Shown in pieces: positions 41,895 through 50,205 of a DNA stretch of 64,000 bases. The stretch is from Pseudoclavibacter triregionum (GTDB taxonomy: Bacteria > Actinomycetota > Actinomycetes > Actinomycetales > Microbacteriaceae). Position 1 is the first letter of the stretch; each line of letters begins with the position of its first letter. A model generated the notes under the pieces. It saw only the letters and a list, made by a program, of their open reading frames with translations, searched no databases and was not told the origin of the DNA. The DNA lies in contig OU365335.1 in the NCBI GenBank assembly GCA_910822395.1, positions 1,612,001-1,676,000 of the forward strand, in the 5' to 3' direction. A program made the translations under genes and the position numbers.

Positions 41895-43298
41895 CTAGCT
41901 CGTCGGCGCGTCCGGCGCCTCGGCCAGGTCGAGTTCCGTCTCGTGCCGGGCGATCGAGCGCGCGAGGAGGATCGATACGATCGAGATGACCGCCATCGCG
42001 ATGATGAACACCGCCACCGGCACCCATGAGCCGTGGAACGCCTCCATGAGGCCCGTCGCGATAAGGGGCGCCGTGCCGCCGACGAGCGCCGCGCCGACCT
42101 GGTAGCCGAGCGTGATGCCCGTGTACCGGACGTCCGCGGAGAAGATCTCCGAGGCGAGCGTCGAGTACGTGCCCGTGATGAGCGGCCAGATGAGACCGAG
42201 CGCGATGATCGAGGCCGCGAAGAGCAGGCCCGCCTCGTGCGCGTTCACCATGAGGAAGTAGGGGAACGCGAACGCTGCCATGAGCACGGCGCCGGTCACG
42301 AACACGGCCATCCGGCCGAAGCGGTCGGAGAGCGCGCCCGCGAAGGGGATGCAGATCGAGGTGACGAGCGCCGCGACCGAGACGGCCGTGAGCACCGTCG
42401 GCTTGTCGAAGCCGACCGCCTGGCTCGTCGCGTAGCTGAGGATGAACGTCGCGACGATGTAGAACGGCGCCGTCTCGACGGCCTTCGCGCCGATGACGAC
42501 GAGCACCGCGCGCCAGTGCTTCCGGAACACCTCGAGGATCGGCAGCTTCGCCTGGCGGCCCTGCTCCTGCACCTTGCGGAACGCGGGCGTCTCGTCGACG
42601 CCGCCGCGGATCCACAGACCGAGGAGGATGAGCAGGATCGAGCCGACGAAGGGGATGCGCCAGCCCCAGGCCGCGAAAGCCTCCGGGTCCATGAAGCTCA
42701 GCAGCGCCATCGTCGCCGTCGCGAGGAGCATGCCGAGCGAGATGCCGACCTGCGGGATCGAGCCGAACAGGCCGCGGCGCTCGCGGGGCGCGTACTCGTA
42801 GGCGAGGAGGACGGCGCCGCCCCACTCGCCTGAGATCGCCAGGCCCTGCACGAGGCGGAGGAGGATGAGCAGGATCGGCGCCGCCATGCCGATCGCGGCG
42901 TAGTTCGGCAGCAGGCCGATGCCCATCGTCGCGATGCCCATGAGCAGGAGCGTCACGACGAGCGTCCTCTTGCGGCCGATCCGGTCGCCGAGGTGGGCGA
43001 AGACCGCGCCGCCGAAGGGGCGGACGAAGAAGGTGAGCGCGAGCGTGAGGTAGCTCAGCATGATCGAGATGAACTCGTTGTCGCTCGGGAAGAACTGCTT
43101 CGAGAACACGATGGAGGCGGCGCTCGCGTAGAGGAAGAACTCGAACCACTCGATCGTCGAACCCACGAGGGATCCCGCGAGGATGCGGAGCTTCTGGCTC
43201 GCCGGCATGCGGCGGAGCTGCTCGTCGGGGGAGAGGGCCGCGGCGCCCGCCTCGTGGGCGCTCGCGGCGGCGGGGACGCGTCCGGTGTCTGCGGACAT
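41895..43298 (-). CDS. MHS-family metabolite:proton symporter (MFS)
   Basis: 467 aa, 12 membrane helices. Family signatures: LVGSTIEWFEFFLYASAASI in helix 1, RPFGGAVFAHLGDRIGRKRT between helices 2 and 3, and QGLAISGEWGGAVLLAYEYA. Members carry shikimate, alpha-ketoglutarate, proline or other small organic acids; the substrate here cannot be told. ATG at 43298 is chosen because AAAGG lies 6 nt before it and because helix 1 then starts at the usual distance. The open frame upstream of it is not protein-like. Confidence 0.9.
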   Translation of the reverse strand: MSADTGRVPAAASAHEAGAAALSPDEQLRRMPASQKLRILAGSLVGSTIEWFEFFLYASAASIVFSKQFFPSDNEFISIMLSYLTLALTFFVRPFGGAVFAHLGDRIGRKRTLVVTLLLMGIATMGIGLLPNYAAIGMAAPILLILLRLVQGLAISGEWGGAVLLAYEYAPRERRGLFGSIPQVGISLGMLLATATMALLSFMDPEAFAAWGWRIPFVGSILLILLGLWIRGGVDETPAFRKVQEQGRQAKLPILEVFRKHWRAVLVVIGAKAVETAPFYIVATFILSYATSQAVGFDKPTVLTAVSVAALVTSICIPFAGALSDRFGRMAVFVTGAVLMAAFAFPYFLMVNAHEAGLLFAASIIALGLIWPLITGTYSTLASEIFSADVRYTGITLGYQVGAALVGGTAPLIATGLMEAFHGSWVPVAVFIIAMAVISIVSILLARSIARHETELDLAEAPDAPTS

Positions 43299-43656
43299 GG
43301 TTCGCCTTTCGTCGGCGGGGCGGCAGCCCCGGGGCAGGGAGGGGGCGGCCGCGCACGGCGGGCGGCGGCCAGGTATCGACGACCCTAGCGGGCCGCGCGG
43401 GCTCGCTCGATGCATGTCGATGCTGAGATCGGGCCGCGCGTCCACAGGGAATCCGCCGTTCGATTACCATTCATGATCGCGCGGGCGACCCCCGCCGAAC
43501 CTTCCCGTCGTCGAGGCCCGACCGGCCCGGCGTCGAAGCGCCCCGGCGCCGGTCACCGCGACCGAGCGCCGCGCCGCACGCCCATCCGACCGCCGCTCGG
43601 CCGCCGCTCGCCGCGACCGCGCCGCGGGCGTCCCCTCGACCGACCATGGAGGTCCC
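43299..43656. other. Divergent intergenic region, MHS and NSS transporter genes
   Basis: About 360 bp without a supported gene. Minus strand: TAGGGT and GATACCT near 43370-43390 are candidate -10 boxes for the MHS gene. Plus strand: TACCAT near 43465-43470 is a candidate for the NSS gene, giving a leader of about 180 nt. A direct repeat TCGATGC occurs twice, 10 bp apart, near 43407-43423 and could be a regulator site. Confidence 0.4.
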
Positions 43657-45300
43657 ATGTCCACCGCCGCCGGCACGACGCCGACGCGCGCCGCGGAGTC
43701 GACGACGTCCCACCACTCGGACTCGTTCTCCTCGCGGAACGTCTTCATCCTCTCGGCCATCGGCTCCGCCGTCGGCCTCGGCAACATCTGGCGCTTCCCG
43801 TACGTCGCCTACGAGAACGGCGGCGGGGCGTTCATCATCCCCTACATCGTCGCGCTGCTCTGCGCGGGCATCCCGCTGCTCTTCCTCGACTACGCCATCG
43901 GGCACCGCTACCGCGGCTCCGCTCCGCTCTCGTTCCGCCGCATGGCCCGCTGGACCGAGTCGCTCGGCTGGTGGCAGGTCGCGGTCTGCATCATCATCGC
44001 CATCTACTACGCGGTGATCATCGCCTGGGCCGTCATGTACATGTTCTTCTCGCTCACGCAGGCGTGGGGCTCGGACCCGAAGGGCTTCCTCTTCGGCGAC
44101 TTCCTCCAGCTCTCCGATGAGGTCGGCGTGGGGATGACCTTCGTGCCGCAGGTCCTCTGGCCGCACATCCTCGTCTGGGTCGCGACGCTCGCCATCATCG
44201 GCCTCGGCGTGACGAAGGGCATCGGCCGCGCGAACACGGTCTTCATGCCGCTGCTCGTCATCATGTTCCTTGTGCTCGTCGTGCAGGCGCTCTTCCTCCC
44301 GGGCGCCGTCGACGGCCTCAACGCGCTCTTCACGCCGAACTGGGCCGCCCTCGCCGACCCGGGCGTGTGGGCCGCGGCCGTGGGCCAGATCTTCTTCTCG
44401 CTCTCGGTCGGCTTCGGCATCATGATCACGTACTCTTCGTACCTCTCGCGGAAGACGGACCTCACGGGCTCCGGCCTCGTCGTCGCCTTCGCGAACTCGG
44501 GCTTCGAGCTCCTCGCGGGCATCGGCGTCTTCGCGGCCCTCGGCTTCATGGCCTTCAACGCCGGCACCGGCGTCGACGAGGTCGCCGCCGGCGGCATCGG
44601 CCTCGCCTTCGTCGCCTTCCCGACGATCATCAGCCAGGCCCCCCTCGGCCCGCTCGTGGGCGTGCTCTTCTTCGGTTCGCTCGTGTTCGCGGGCATGACC
44701 TCGCTCATCTCGATCGTCGAGGTCATCATCGCGGCGTTCCGCGACAAGCTCGGCATCTCGCGCGTGAAGGCGACGCTCCTCGTCGGCATCCCGATGGCGA
44801 TCGTCTCGACGCTCCTGTTCCCGACGACGACGGGCCTCTACCTGCTCGACGTCATGGACGAGTTCGTGAACAAGTACGGCATCCTCCTCGGCGGCCTCGT
44901 CGCCGCTGTCGCGGTCGTGCTCATCGTGCGCAAGCTCCCGCTGCTCTCGCGCCACCTCTCGGCGGTCTCCTCCGTGAAGGCCGGCGGCTGGTGGATGGCG
45001 CTCATCGGCGGCCTCGTGCCGCTCGCGCTCCTCGGCATCCTCATCGCGGACGTCGTGAAGAAGATGCAGACGCCGTACGGCGACGGCGACTACCCGACCT
45101 GGTTCCTCAGCACCTTCGGCTGGGGCATGGCGGGCCTGCTCATCGTCGTCGGCATCGTCATGGCGCTCCTGCCGTGGTCGAAGCGCGTCGACACGAGCTT
45201 CGACGAGGAGCACGAGGACCGCGCGCTCGCGCAGGTCGTCGCCGACCGCGAGCAGCCGCTGCGCACCACCGGAACCGACATCGAGGAGGCCGAGCTGTGA
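43657..45300 (+). CDS. Sodium:neurotransmitter-symporter-family amino-acid importer (MetP-like)
   Basis: 547 aa, 12 membrane helices, with the NSS signature in helix 1 (SAIGSAVGLGNIWRFPYVAY, then ENGGGAF) that holds sodium and substrate ligands. In Corynebacterium glutamicum the NSS protein MetP imports methionine and alanine and needs a tiny partner, MetS, encoded just downstream; that same partner is present here (45297-45413). So methionine/alanine uptake is the best prediction. GGAGG ribosome site directly before the ATG. Ends in a cytoplasmic tail (DREQPLRTTGTDIEEAEL). Confidence 0.9.
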   Translation: MSTAAGTTPTRAAESTTSHHSDSFSSRNVFILSAIGSAVGLGNIWRFPYVAYENGGGAFIIPYIVALLCAGIPLLFLDYAIGHRYRGSAPLSFRRMARWTESLGWWQVAVCIIIAIYYAVIIAWAVMYMFFSLTQAWGSDPKGFLFGDFLQLSDEVGVGMTFVPQVLWPHILVWVATLAIIGLGVTKGIGRANTVFMPLLVIMFLVLVVQALFLPGAVDGLNALFTPNWAALADPGVWAAAVGQIFFSLSVGFGIMITYSSYLSRKTDLTGSGLVVAFANSGFELLAGIGVFAALGFMAFNAGTGVDEVAAGGIGLAFVAFPTIISQAPLGPLVGVLFFGSLVFAGMTSLISIVEVIIAAFRDKLGISRVKATLLVGIPMAIVSTLLFPTTTGLYLLDVMDEFVNKYGILLGGLVAAVAVVLIVRKLPLLSRHLSAVSSVKAGGWWMALIGGLVPLALLGILIADVVKKMQTPYGDGDYPTWFLSTFGWGMAGLLIVVGIVMALLPWSKRVDTSFDEEHEDRALAQVVADREQPLRTTGTDIEEAEL

Positions 45301-45413
45301 ACGCCGACGCCATCGTCATGCTCGTCGTCGCCGCAGGCGTGATCTGGGGCGGCCTCGTCGCCTCGATCGTCCACCTGCGCCGCTCGACGGCGTACATGGA
45401 CGACCAGCAGTAG
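45297..45413 (+). CDS. MetS-type small subunit of NSS amino-acid importer
   Basis: 38 aa only. One membrane helix (IVMLVVAAGVIWGGLVASIV) followed by HLRRSTAYMDDQQ. This fits the MetS small-subunit family of methionine/alanine NSS transporters in size, topology and position. GTG overlaps the NSS stop (GTGA), so production is coupled one to one. Easily missed because of its length. Confidence 0.85.
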   Translation: MNADAIVMLVVAAGVIWGGLVASIVHLRRSTAYMDDQQ

Positions 45414-45423
45414 CGGTCGTCCC

Positions 45424-45445
45424 GGATGCCCTCCCCGGGGCATCC
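45424..45445 (+). terminator. Terminator after the NSS-MetS operon
   Basis: GGATGCCC and GGGCATCC pair over 8 bp around a 6-nt loop, 11 nt beyond the stop. Confidence 0.6.
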
Positions 45446-45542
45446 CTCGCATCGCGGAGCGCCCGGCGCCCCGCCTCGATCCCGGCTCGCCGGAAGTAGG
45501 ATCGAGGCAGGGCCCGGGCGCTCTCGCGTCCCCGCCCGCAAG

Positions 45543-45564
45543 GCGCCGGCATCGGAGCCGGCGC
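45543..45564 (+). promoter_or_regulatory. Hairpin in the flavodoxin leader
   Basis: GCGCCGGC and GCCGGCGC with loop ATCGGA, about 20 nt before the start codon and upstream of the GAAGGAGCC ribosome site. A TAGGAT box near 45497-45502 would place it in the 5' leader. Confidence 0.4.
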
Positions 45565-45585
45565 GCCAGCGAAGGAGCCCCGATC

Positions 45586-46092
45586 ATGACCACGCTCATC
45601 GCCTACGCCTCGAAGCACGGCTCGACGGAGTCGATCGCCGAGCGCATCGCCGAGCGGCTGCGCGCCGCCGGCCGCGAGGTCGAGCTCATCCACACCGACG
45701 AGCTGCCCGAGGACCTCTCCCGCTTCGAGGACGTCGTGCTCGGATGCCCGATCTACGCGACGAACTGGCACCGCAAGGGCGTCCACGCAGTGCGCGAGCG
45801 GGGGGAGGCGCTCAAGGCCGCGAACCGCCTCTGGGTGTTCAGCGTCGGCGGCGGCCCGACGATCACGCAGCCCGCGGTCGAGATCGCCCGCCCGCTCGCC
45901 CCGCGCGAGCACGCGTACCTCCGCGGCGCCCTCGAGCCCGCGAAGCTCGGGTTCATCGAGCGCCAGGTCATCCGTGGCGCGAAGGCGAAGACGGGCGACT
46001 TCCGCGACTGGGACGCGATCGACGCCTTCGCCGATCGGATCGCCCGGAACGCGCCGCTCTCCGGCCCCGCGGCCGACGCGACGGGGGAGTAG
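45586..46092 (+). CDS. Flavodoxin-domain protein (HemG/flavodoxin_5 type)
   Basis: 168 aa. FMN phosphate-binding loop YASKHGSTESIAERI is at the N-terminus, followed by LGCPIYATNWHRKGVHAVRE and LWVFSVGGGP. The pattern fits the flavodoxin_5 group, which contains menaquinone-dependent protoporphyrinogen oxidase; no heme genes are near, so the electron partner is unknown. Ribosome site GAAGGAG lies about 10 nt before the ATG. Confidence 0.85.
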   Translation: MTTLIAYASKHGSTESIAERIAERLRAAGREVELIHTDELPEDLSRFEDVVLGCPIYATNWHRKGVHAVRERGEALKAANRLWVFSVGGGPTITQPAVEIARPLAPREHAYLRGALEPAKLGFIERQVIRGAKAKTGDFRDWDAIDAFADRIARNAPLSGPAADATGE

Positions 46093-46196
46093 CCGGCGGA
46101 GCCGGACCGCCGACATGAGCACGGGCGAGAAGGGCGAGCCCTTCCACATGTGGCCCGGCCCTTCGGCATGTTCGATCCGATTCTCTGACTGGGGCA

Positions 46197-46214
46197 CCTC
46201 CCTAGTGGGGGAGG
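46197..46214. terminator. Weak hairpin between flavodoxin and 46237 gene
   Basis: CCTCCC and GGGAGG with a short loop (TAGTGG); lies between two converging genes. Short and therefore uncertain. Confidence 0.35.
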
Positions 46215-46236
46215 CACAAGCCGGGTTCGGCGCGAA

Positions 46237-46812
46237 CTACGCAGTCGCCCAGTCGGGCGGGTAGCGCCGGAACGGGGCGGAACGCACCGAGAGAACTTCG
46301 GTCGTCCGACCCTCGCGCGTGTAGCGCGTCATGCAGTGGAAGGCCGGGTCCAGCACGAACTCGACTTCTACCTCCTCCGGCAATCCCCACGACGCCGGTC
46401 TGGCAGCGCCGACGAGGACGCGCTCGCCGACCATCTCCGCCCGGACCGGCGCGAACCCGTCACCAGGGCGACCCCACACGGACTGAAGCTCCGGATAGAA
46501 CAGGGCGACCGGCCACAGGCAGTGCCAGTTGCAGAAGAGGTCCTGAGTGCCCGACATCCCGTCGAGGACACCCCGGCCCGCCACGCGATCCCAGTACGAG
46601 ACCTTCCCGGACGGCCATCGACCCGCCCACCAGCCCGCCGAGCGGCCGACCTCGACCTCGACCTCCTCGCCCTCGGGAGTCAGCACGACCGCGGCGAGTC
46701 CGTCAGCCGTCGGGCGCGGCGTGAGCGCCGCGCAGATCGCCGTAAGCTCGGCTGCTCCGAGCGAGGCCTGCTCCATCATCAGAAGATTGGTGCTTCCTGG
46801 CCGGTCGGCCAC
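46237..46812 (-). CDS. Hypothetical protein in a compositionally different patch
   Basis: 191 aa from GTG at 46812, or 180 aa from the ATG pair near 46779. I do not recognise a family. It is rich in Trp and aromatic residues (WWAGRWPSGKVSYWDRVAG; LFCNWHCLWPVALFYPELQS), with alternating beta-like segments such as EEVEVEVGRSAGWW and VEVEFVLDPAFHCMTRYT, resembling a beta-sandwich. No signal peptide or membrane helix. Base composition and codon use are less GC-extreme than in neighbouring genes, with A- and T-ending codons, which suggests later arrival. Coding nature is supported by length and the smooth amino-acid mix. Confidence 0.6.
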   Translation of the reverse strand: MADRPGSTNLLMMEQASLGAAELTAICAALTPRPTADGLAAVVLTPEGEEVEVEVGRSAGWWAGRWPSGKVSYWDRVAGRGVLDGMSGTQDLFCNWHCLWPVALFYPELQSVWGRPGDGFAPVRAEMVGERVLVGAARPASWGLPEEVEVEFVLDPAFHCMTRYTREGRTTEVLSVRSAPFRRYPPDWATA

Positions 46813-47280
46813 TCACACTGCGGGGAACCCGACCGGTCGCCGACGCACTGAAACCGATGGGTCACAACCGGGGTATTCAGACCGACCGCCCGGTCGAACT
46901 GGTTCGCGTAGTCCTTCACATGAAAGTACGCTGCCTCGATCGAGAACGTTCCTTCGCGATCGGTCCGATACTAGCTGAGTCATCGCGGACATATCAACCA
47001 ATATCGCTCTAGCGATCTCGACACCCCCCGAGGGTGGTGGGAGCGTCAGCACCTGCGGCCCTCGGCACTTCCGTGCGCCTGGCAGGGAGCCTCCGGGTTC
47101 GGCGAGGGGATTCCGCGCGTGCCTCGGAAGGCGAAGGCGCGCTCACCGCCCGCGCCATCGGTCGGACCCCGGTCAGCCCTGCGAAGGACGCGCCGGCCGG
47201 GGACATCGTGGGAGGATGCGGGCACCTTCCCGATGCGCACGCGCCCCCGTGCGCCGCGCCCGACCCGGATCGAGGACCAC
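46813..47280. other. AT-richer gene-free stretch upstream of SPFH gene
   Basis: About 470 bp with no convincing gene on either strand. Segment 46890-47020 is notably A/T-rich for this genome and contains the palindrome ATCGCTCTAGCGAT (47003-47016). The end is GC-rich again and holds the GAGGA ribosome site of the SPFH gene. Its composition groups it with the hypothetical gene at 46237. Confidence 0.5.
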
Positions 47281-48348
47281 ATGACCGAGGCGATCATCGC
47301 ACTGCTCGGGACGTTCGGCTTCGCGCTGATCGTCCTCCTCCTGCTGCTCATCCCGCTCTCCTTCGTGCAGACGCGCACCTCGACGAACAAGATCATCGAG
47401 CGCTTCGGCAAGTTCGTGCGGGTCACCCAGCCCGGTCTCTCGATGAAGGTCCCGTTCATCGACCGCGTCGTCGTCACGATGAATCTGCGCCTCCAGCAGC
47501 TCAACGTGCTCGTCGAGTCGAAGACGAAGGACAACGTCTTCGTGAACATCCCGGTCGCCGTCCAGTACCGCCCGATCGACTCCCGCGTGCGCGAGGCGTA
47601 CTACTCGCTCTCGGCGCCCGAGGAGCAGATCCGCTCATACGTCTTCGACACCATCCGCACGACGCTCGCCGACCTCACCCTCGACGAGGCGTACTCGAAC
47701 AAGGACGCCATCGCGAACGACATCGAGCGCCGCCTCCAGCACCAGATGGCCCAGTACGGCTACCAGATCGCGAACACGCTCGTCACCGACATCTCGCCGA
47801 CCGACCCGCGCGTGCGCGAGTCGATGAACCGCATCAACGCCGCGCAGCGCGAGCGCGAGGCGGCGAGCGCCGAGGGCGAGGCCGTGAAGATCCGCGCCAT
47901 CAAGTCGGCCGAGGCCGAGGCCGAGACGAAGCGCCTCCAGGGCGTCGGCGTCGCGAACCAGCGCAAGGCGATCGTCGAGGGCCTCGCGGAGCAGTACCAG
48001 GTGCTCCGCGCGATCGGCGTCGACGAGTCGCCCGAGCAGCTGCTCATGATGACGCAGTACTTCGACACGCTCCGCGACATCGGCGCGCAGTCCCGCTCGA
48101 ACACGATCTTCGTGCCCTCGAACCCGGGCGGCCTCTCGGCCTCGCAGGACGAGATCCGCAACACCCTCCTCGCCATCTCGGCGCAGGAGCGCACGGACGT
48201 GCTCCAGTCGCGCCAAGGCGCCAAGACGTCGGGGTCGGCGGGCTCGGCCGGCTCGGCGTCAGCCTCGCAGCCGGCGGCCGGATCGCAGGCCTACGGGCAG
48301 GCGTACGGCCCGGGGCAGCACGGCTACGGCGCTCCGTCTCAGGGCTAG
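47281..48348 (+). CDS. SPFH/band-7 (stomatin-like) membrane protein
   Basis: 355 aa. One N-terminal membrane helix (LLGTFGFALIVLLLLLIPLS), then the SPFH domain (VQTRTSTNKIIERFGKFVRV, PGLSMKVPFIDRVV, VNIPVAVQYRPIDSRVREAY) and a long coiled coil (REREAASAEGEAVKIRAIKS). A Gly/Ser/Gln/Tyr tail finishes the protein. Proteins of this group form large rings on the membrane and organise microdomains or protease complexes; the NfeD partner that often accompanies them is not seen here. ATG at 47281 gives the helix its normal position. Confidence 0.92.
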   Translation: MTEAIIALLGTFGFALIVLLLLLIPLSFVQTRTSTNKIIERFGKFVRVTQPGLSMKVPFIDRVVVTMNLRLQQLNVLVESKTKDNVFVNIPVAVQYRPIDSRVREAYYSLSAPEEQIRSYVFDTIRTTLADLTLDEAYSNKDAIANDIERRLQHQMAQYGYQIANTLVTDISPTDPRVRESMNRINAAQREREAASAEGEAVKIRAIKSAEAEAETKRLQGVGVANQRKAIVEGLAEQYQVLRAIGVDESPEQLLMMTQYFDTLRDIGAQSRSNTIFVPSNPGGLSASQDEIRNTLLAISAQERTDVLQSRQGAKTSGSAGSAGSASASQPAAGSQAYGQAYGPGQHGYGAPSQG

Positions 48349-48374
48349 GGCGGACGGCTCGTCCCCACGCTCGA

Positions 48375-48409
48375 CGAGGGCCCCGGCGCGTCTCGTGCCG
48401 GGGCCCTCG
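48375..48409 (+). terminator. Terminator after SPFH gene
   Basis: CGAGGGCCCCGGC and GCCGGGGCCCTCG, 13 bp perfect, 9-nt loop. It ends only 4 bp before the -10 box of the Lrp gene. Confidence 0.8.
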
Positions 48410-48412
48410 CGG

Positions 48413-48418
48413 TAGCCT
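48413..48418 (+). promoter_or_regulatory. -10 box of leaderless lrp-type gene
   Basis: TAGCCT, 8 nt before the ATG at 48427. Confidence 0.5.
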
Positions 48419-48426
48419 GGAGCGCG

Positions 48427-48888
48427 ATGCCCTCCGCCTCCCTCGACCGCACCGACCGCGCCATCCTCGCCGAGCTCCAGCAGGACGCGCGGCTCTCGGT
48501 GCGTGCCCTCGCCGAGCGGCTCCACCTTTCGCGGACGGCCGCGCACGCGCGCCTGCAGAGCCTCATCCAGCGCGGCGTCATCACGGGCTTCGCGGCCTCC
48601 GTCGACCGGCAGGCGCTCGGCCTCGCGGTCGCCGCGCTCGTCATCGTCCGCATCGAGGAGTCGGACTGGCAGTCGATCGCGAGCGAGATCGAGTCGCTGC
48701 CGTACGTCGACACGGTCATGGCCGTCTCGGGCGACGTCGACTTCGTCGTCACGGTGTCGGTGCCGGATCACGCGACGCTGAGCTCGGTCATCCTCCAGCG
48801 CATCCACGCGATTAAGGGCGTCACCTCGACGCGCTCGTACATCATCCTCGAGGAGCGCCGCGGGCCGGGCGCCCCCGACCCGGAGTAG
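48427..48888 (+). CDS. Lrp/AsnC-family regulator (next to ketoacid dehydrogenase operon)
   Basis: 153 aa. Helix-turn-helix LDRTDRAILAELQQDARLSV, then RALAERLHLSRTAAHARLQSL, followed by the RAM ligand-binding domain (VAALVIVRIEESDWQSIASE; GDVDFVVTVSVPDHATLSSV). It stands immediately upstream of the E1-E1-E2 operon in the same direction. In Pseudomonas the Lrp-type BkdR activates the branched-chain ketoacid dehydrogenase operon, so this protein is the first candidate for its regulator (inference). Confidence 0.9.
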   Translation: MPSASLDRTDRAILAELQQDARLSVRALAERLHLSRTAAHARLQSLIQRGVITGFAASVDRQALGLAVAALVIVRIEESDWQSIASEIESLPYVDTVMAVSGDVDFVVTVSVPDHATLSSVILQRIHAIKGVTSTRSYIILEERRGPGAPDPE

Positions 48889-49031
48889 CGCCGAGCTCAC
48901 GCATCCGATGCGCTCGGACGCTCGGCCAGGAACCCGGCCGCGCCCCGGACGATTGGCCCGCCCCGGCCCCCCGCCCGGGGCACTCCGTCGCGTGTGTCGC
49001 GAAGTGGCCTCAGAGCGGCCATCCGGCACCG

Positions 49032-49037
49032 CACAAT
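49032..49037 (+). promoter_or_regulatory. -10 box of the E1alpha-E1beta-E2 operon
   Basis: CACAAT, 7 nt before the ATG at 49045; leaderless geometry, non-consensus first base, consistent with a need for an activator. Confidence 0.4.
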
Positions 49038-49044
49038 CGTCCGC

Positions 49045-50205
49045 ATGAGCAAGGACGCTTCCGACGCCGAGCGCGCTTCGGCACCGACGACGGTGCCCGA
49101 GCTGACGCAGGCACTCCCCACGAAGGAGCCCATTCAGCTCCTCGCCGCGGACGGCACCCTCGCGGTGCCGGAGCTCGCGGCGGGCTACGCCATGCCCGAC
49201 GCCGAGACCCTCCTCGAGCTGCACCGCGCGATGGTCGTCGCGCGCCGCTTCGACACGCAGGTCACGGCGCTCACCCGCCAGGGCCGGCTCGCGACGTACC
49301 CCTCGGCCCTCGGCCAGGAGGCCGCCGAGATCGCGGCCGTCAAGGTGCTCCGCGACACCGACTGGCTCTTCCCGACCTACCGCGACTCGATCGCCCTCCT
49401 CACGCGCGGCGTGCCGGGGGCGTCGATCCTCGCCTTCTTCCGCGGCGACTGGCACATGTCGTTCGACCCCTACGACCACTGCGTCTCGCCGCAGGCGACC
49501 CCGCTCGCGACCCAGACCCTCCACGCGGTCGGCTTCGGCACCGCGGCCGTCCGCAAGGGCGAGGACACCGTCTGCCTCACCTTCGTCGGCGACGGCGCGA
49601 CGAGCGAGGGCGACACGCACGAGGCCCTCAACTTCGCGGCCGTCTGGAACGCGCCGGTCGTCTTCCTCGTGCAGAACAACCAGTACGCGATCTCGACGCC
49701 CACCCACCGCCAGTTCACGTCGCGCTCGCTCGCCGACCGCGCCGTCGGCTACGGGATGCCCGGCAAGATGGTCGACGGCAACGACGCGGCCGCCATGCAC
49801 GCCGTCCTCTCCGAGGCCGTCGAGCGCGCCCGCTCGGGCCAGGGCCCGACGCTCATCGAGGCGCGCACGTACCGCATCGAGTCGCACACGAACTCCGACG
49901 ACCCCACGCGCTACCGCGAGGACTCGGAGCGCGAGGAGTGGCGGAAGAAGGACCCGATCGCCCGCCTCGAGGCCCACCTGCGCTCGACCGGCGACCTCGA
50001 CGACGAGCGCCTCGCGAAGGTGACGGAGGAGGCCGAGGCCCTCGCCGCCGCCACCCGCGACGCCATGAACGCCGAGCCCGAGCTCGACCCGCTCGAGCTC
50101 TTCGACCACGTGTACGCGAACGAGCGCCCCGCGCTCCGCGAGCAGCGCGAGTACCTCGCCGCCGAGCTTGCCGCCCGCGTCGACGCCGAGGGAGGCCGCA
50201 ATTGA
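49045..50205 (+). CDS. 2-oxoacid dehydrogenase E1 component, alpha subunit
   Basis: 386 aa. Thiamine-diphosphate motif GDGATSEGDTHEALNFAAVW ending in NN is complete. The active-site region YPSALGQEAAEIAAVKVLRD and the loop YRIESHTNSDDPTRYREDSE with the phosphorylation-type serines fit branched-chain/pyruvate E1alpha. With E1beta it decarboxylates the 2-oxoacid and acylates the lipoyl group of E2. The alpha+beta architecture with a one-lipoyl E2 suits the branched-chain (Bkd) complex best, but pyruvate cannot be excluded. Stop overlaps the TTG of the next gene. Confidence 0.9.
   Translation: MSKDASDAERASAPTTVPELTQALPTKEPIQLLAADGTLAVPELAAGYAMPDAETLLELHRAMVVARRFDTQVTALTRQGRLATYPSALGQEAAEIAAVKVLRDTDWLFPTYRDSIALLTRGVPGASILAFFRGDWHMSFDPYDHCVSPQATPLATQTLHAVGFGTAAVRKGEDTVCLTFVGDGATSEGDTHEALNFAAVWNAPVVFLVQNNQYAISTPTHRQFTSRSLADRAVGYGMPGKMVDGNDAAAMHAVLSEAVERARSGQGPTLIEARTYRIESHTNSDDPTRYREDSEREEWRKKDPIARLEAHLRSTGDLDDERLAKVTEEAEALAAATRDAMNAEPELDPLELFDHVYANERPALREQREYLAAELAARVDAEGGRN

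Noticed and set aside
46813-47052. Minus-strand frame of 79 codons in the AT-rich patch
   Set aside because: No ribosome site, no promoter geometry, unlikely amino-acid mix; spans the palindrome at 47003.
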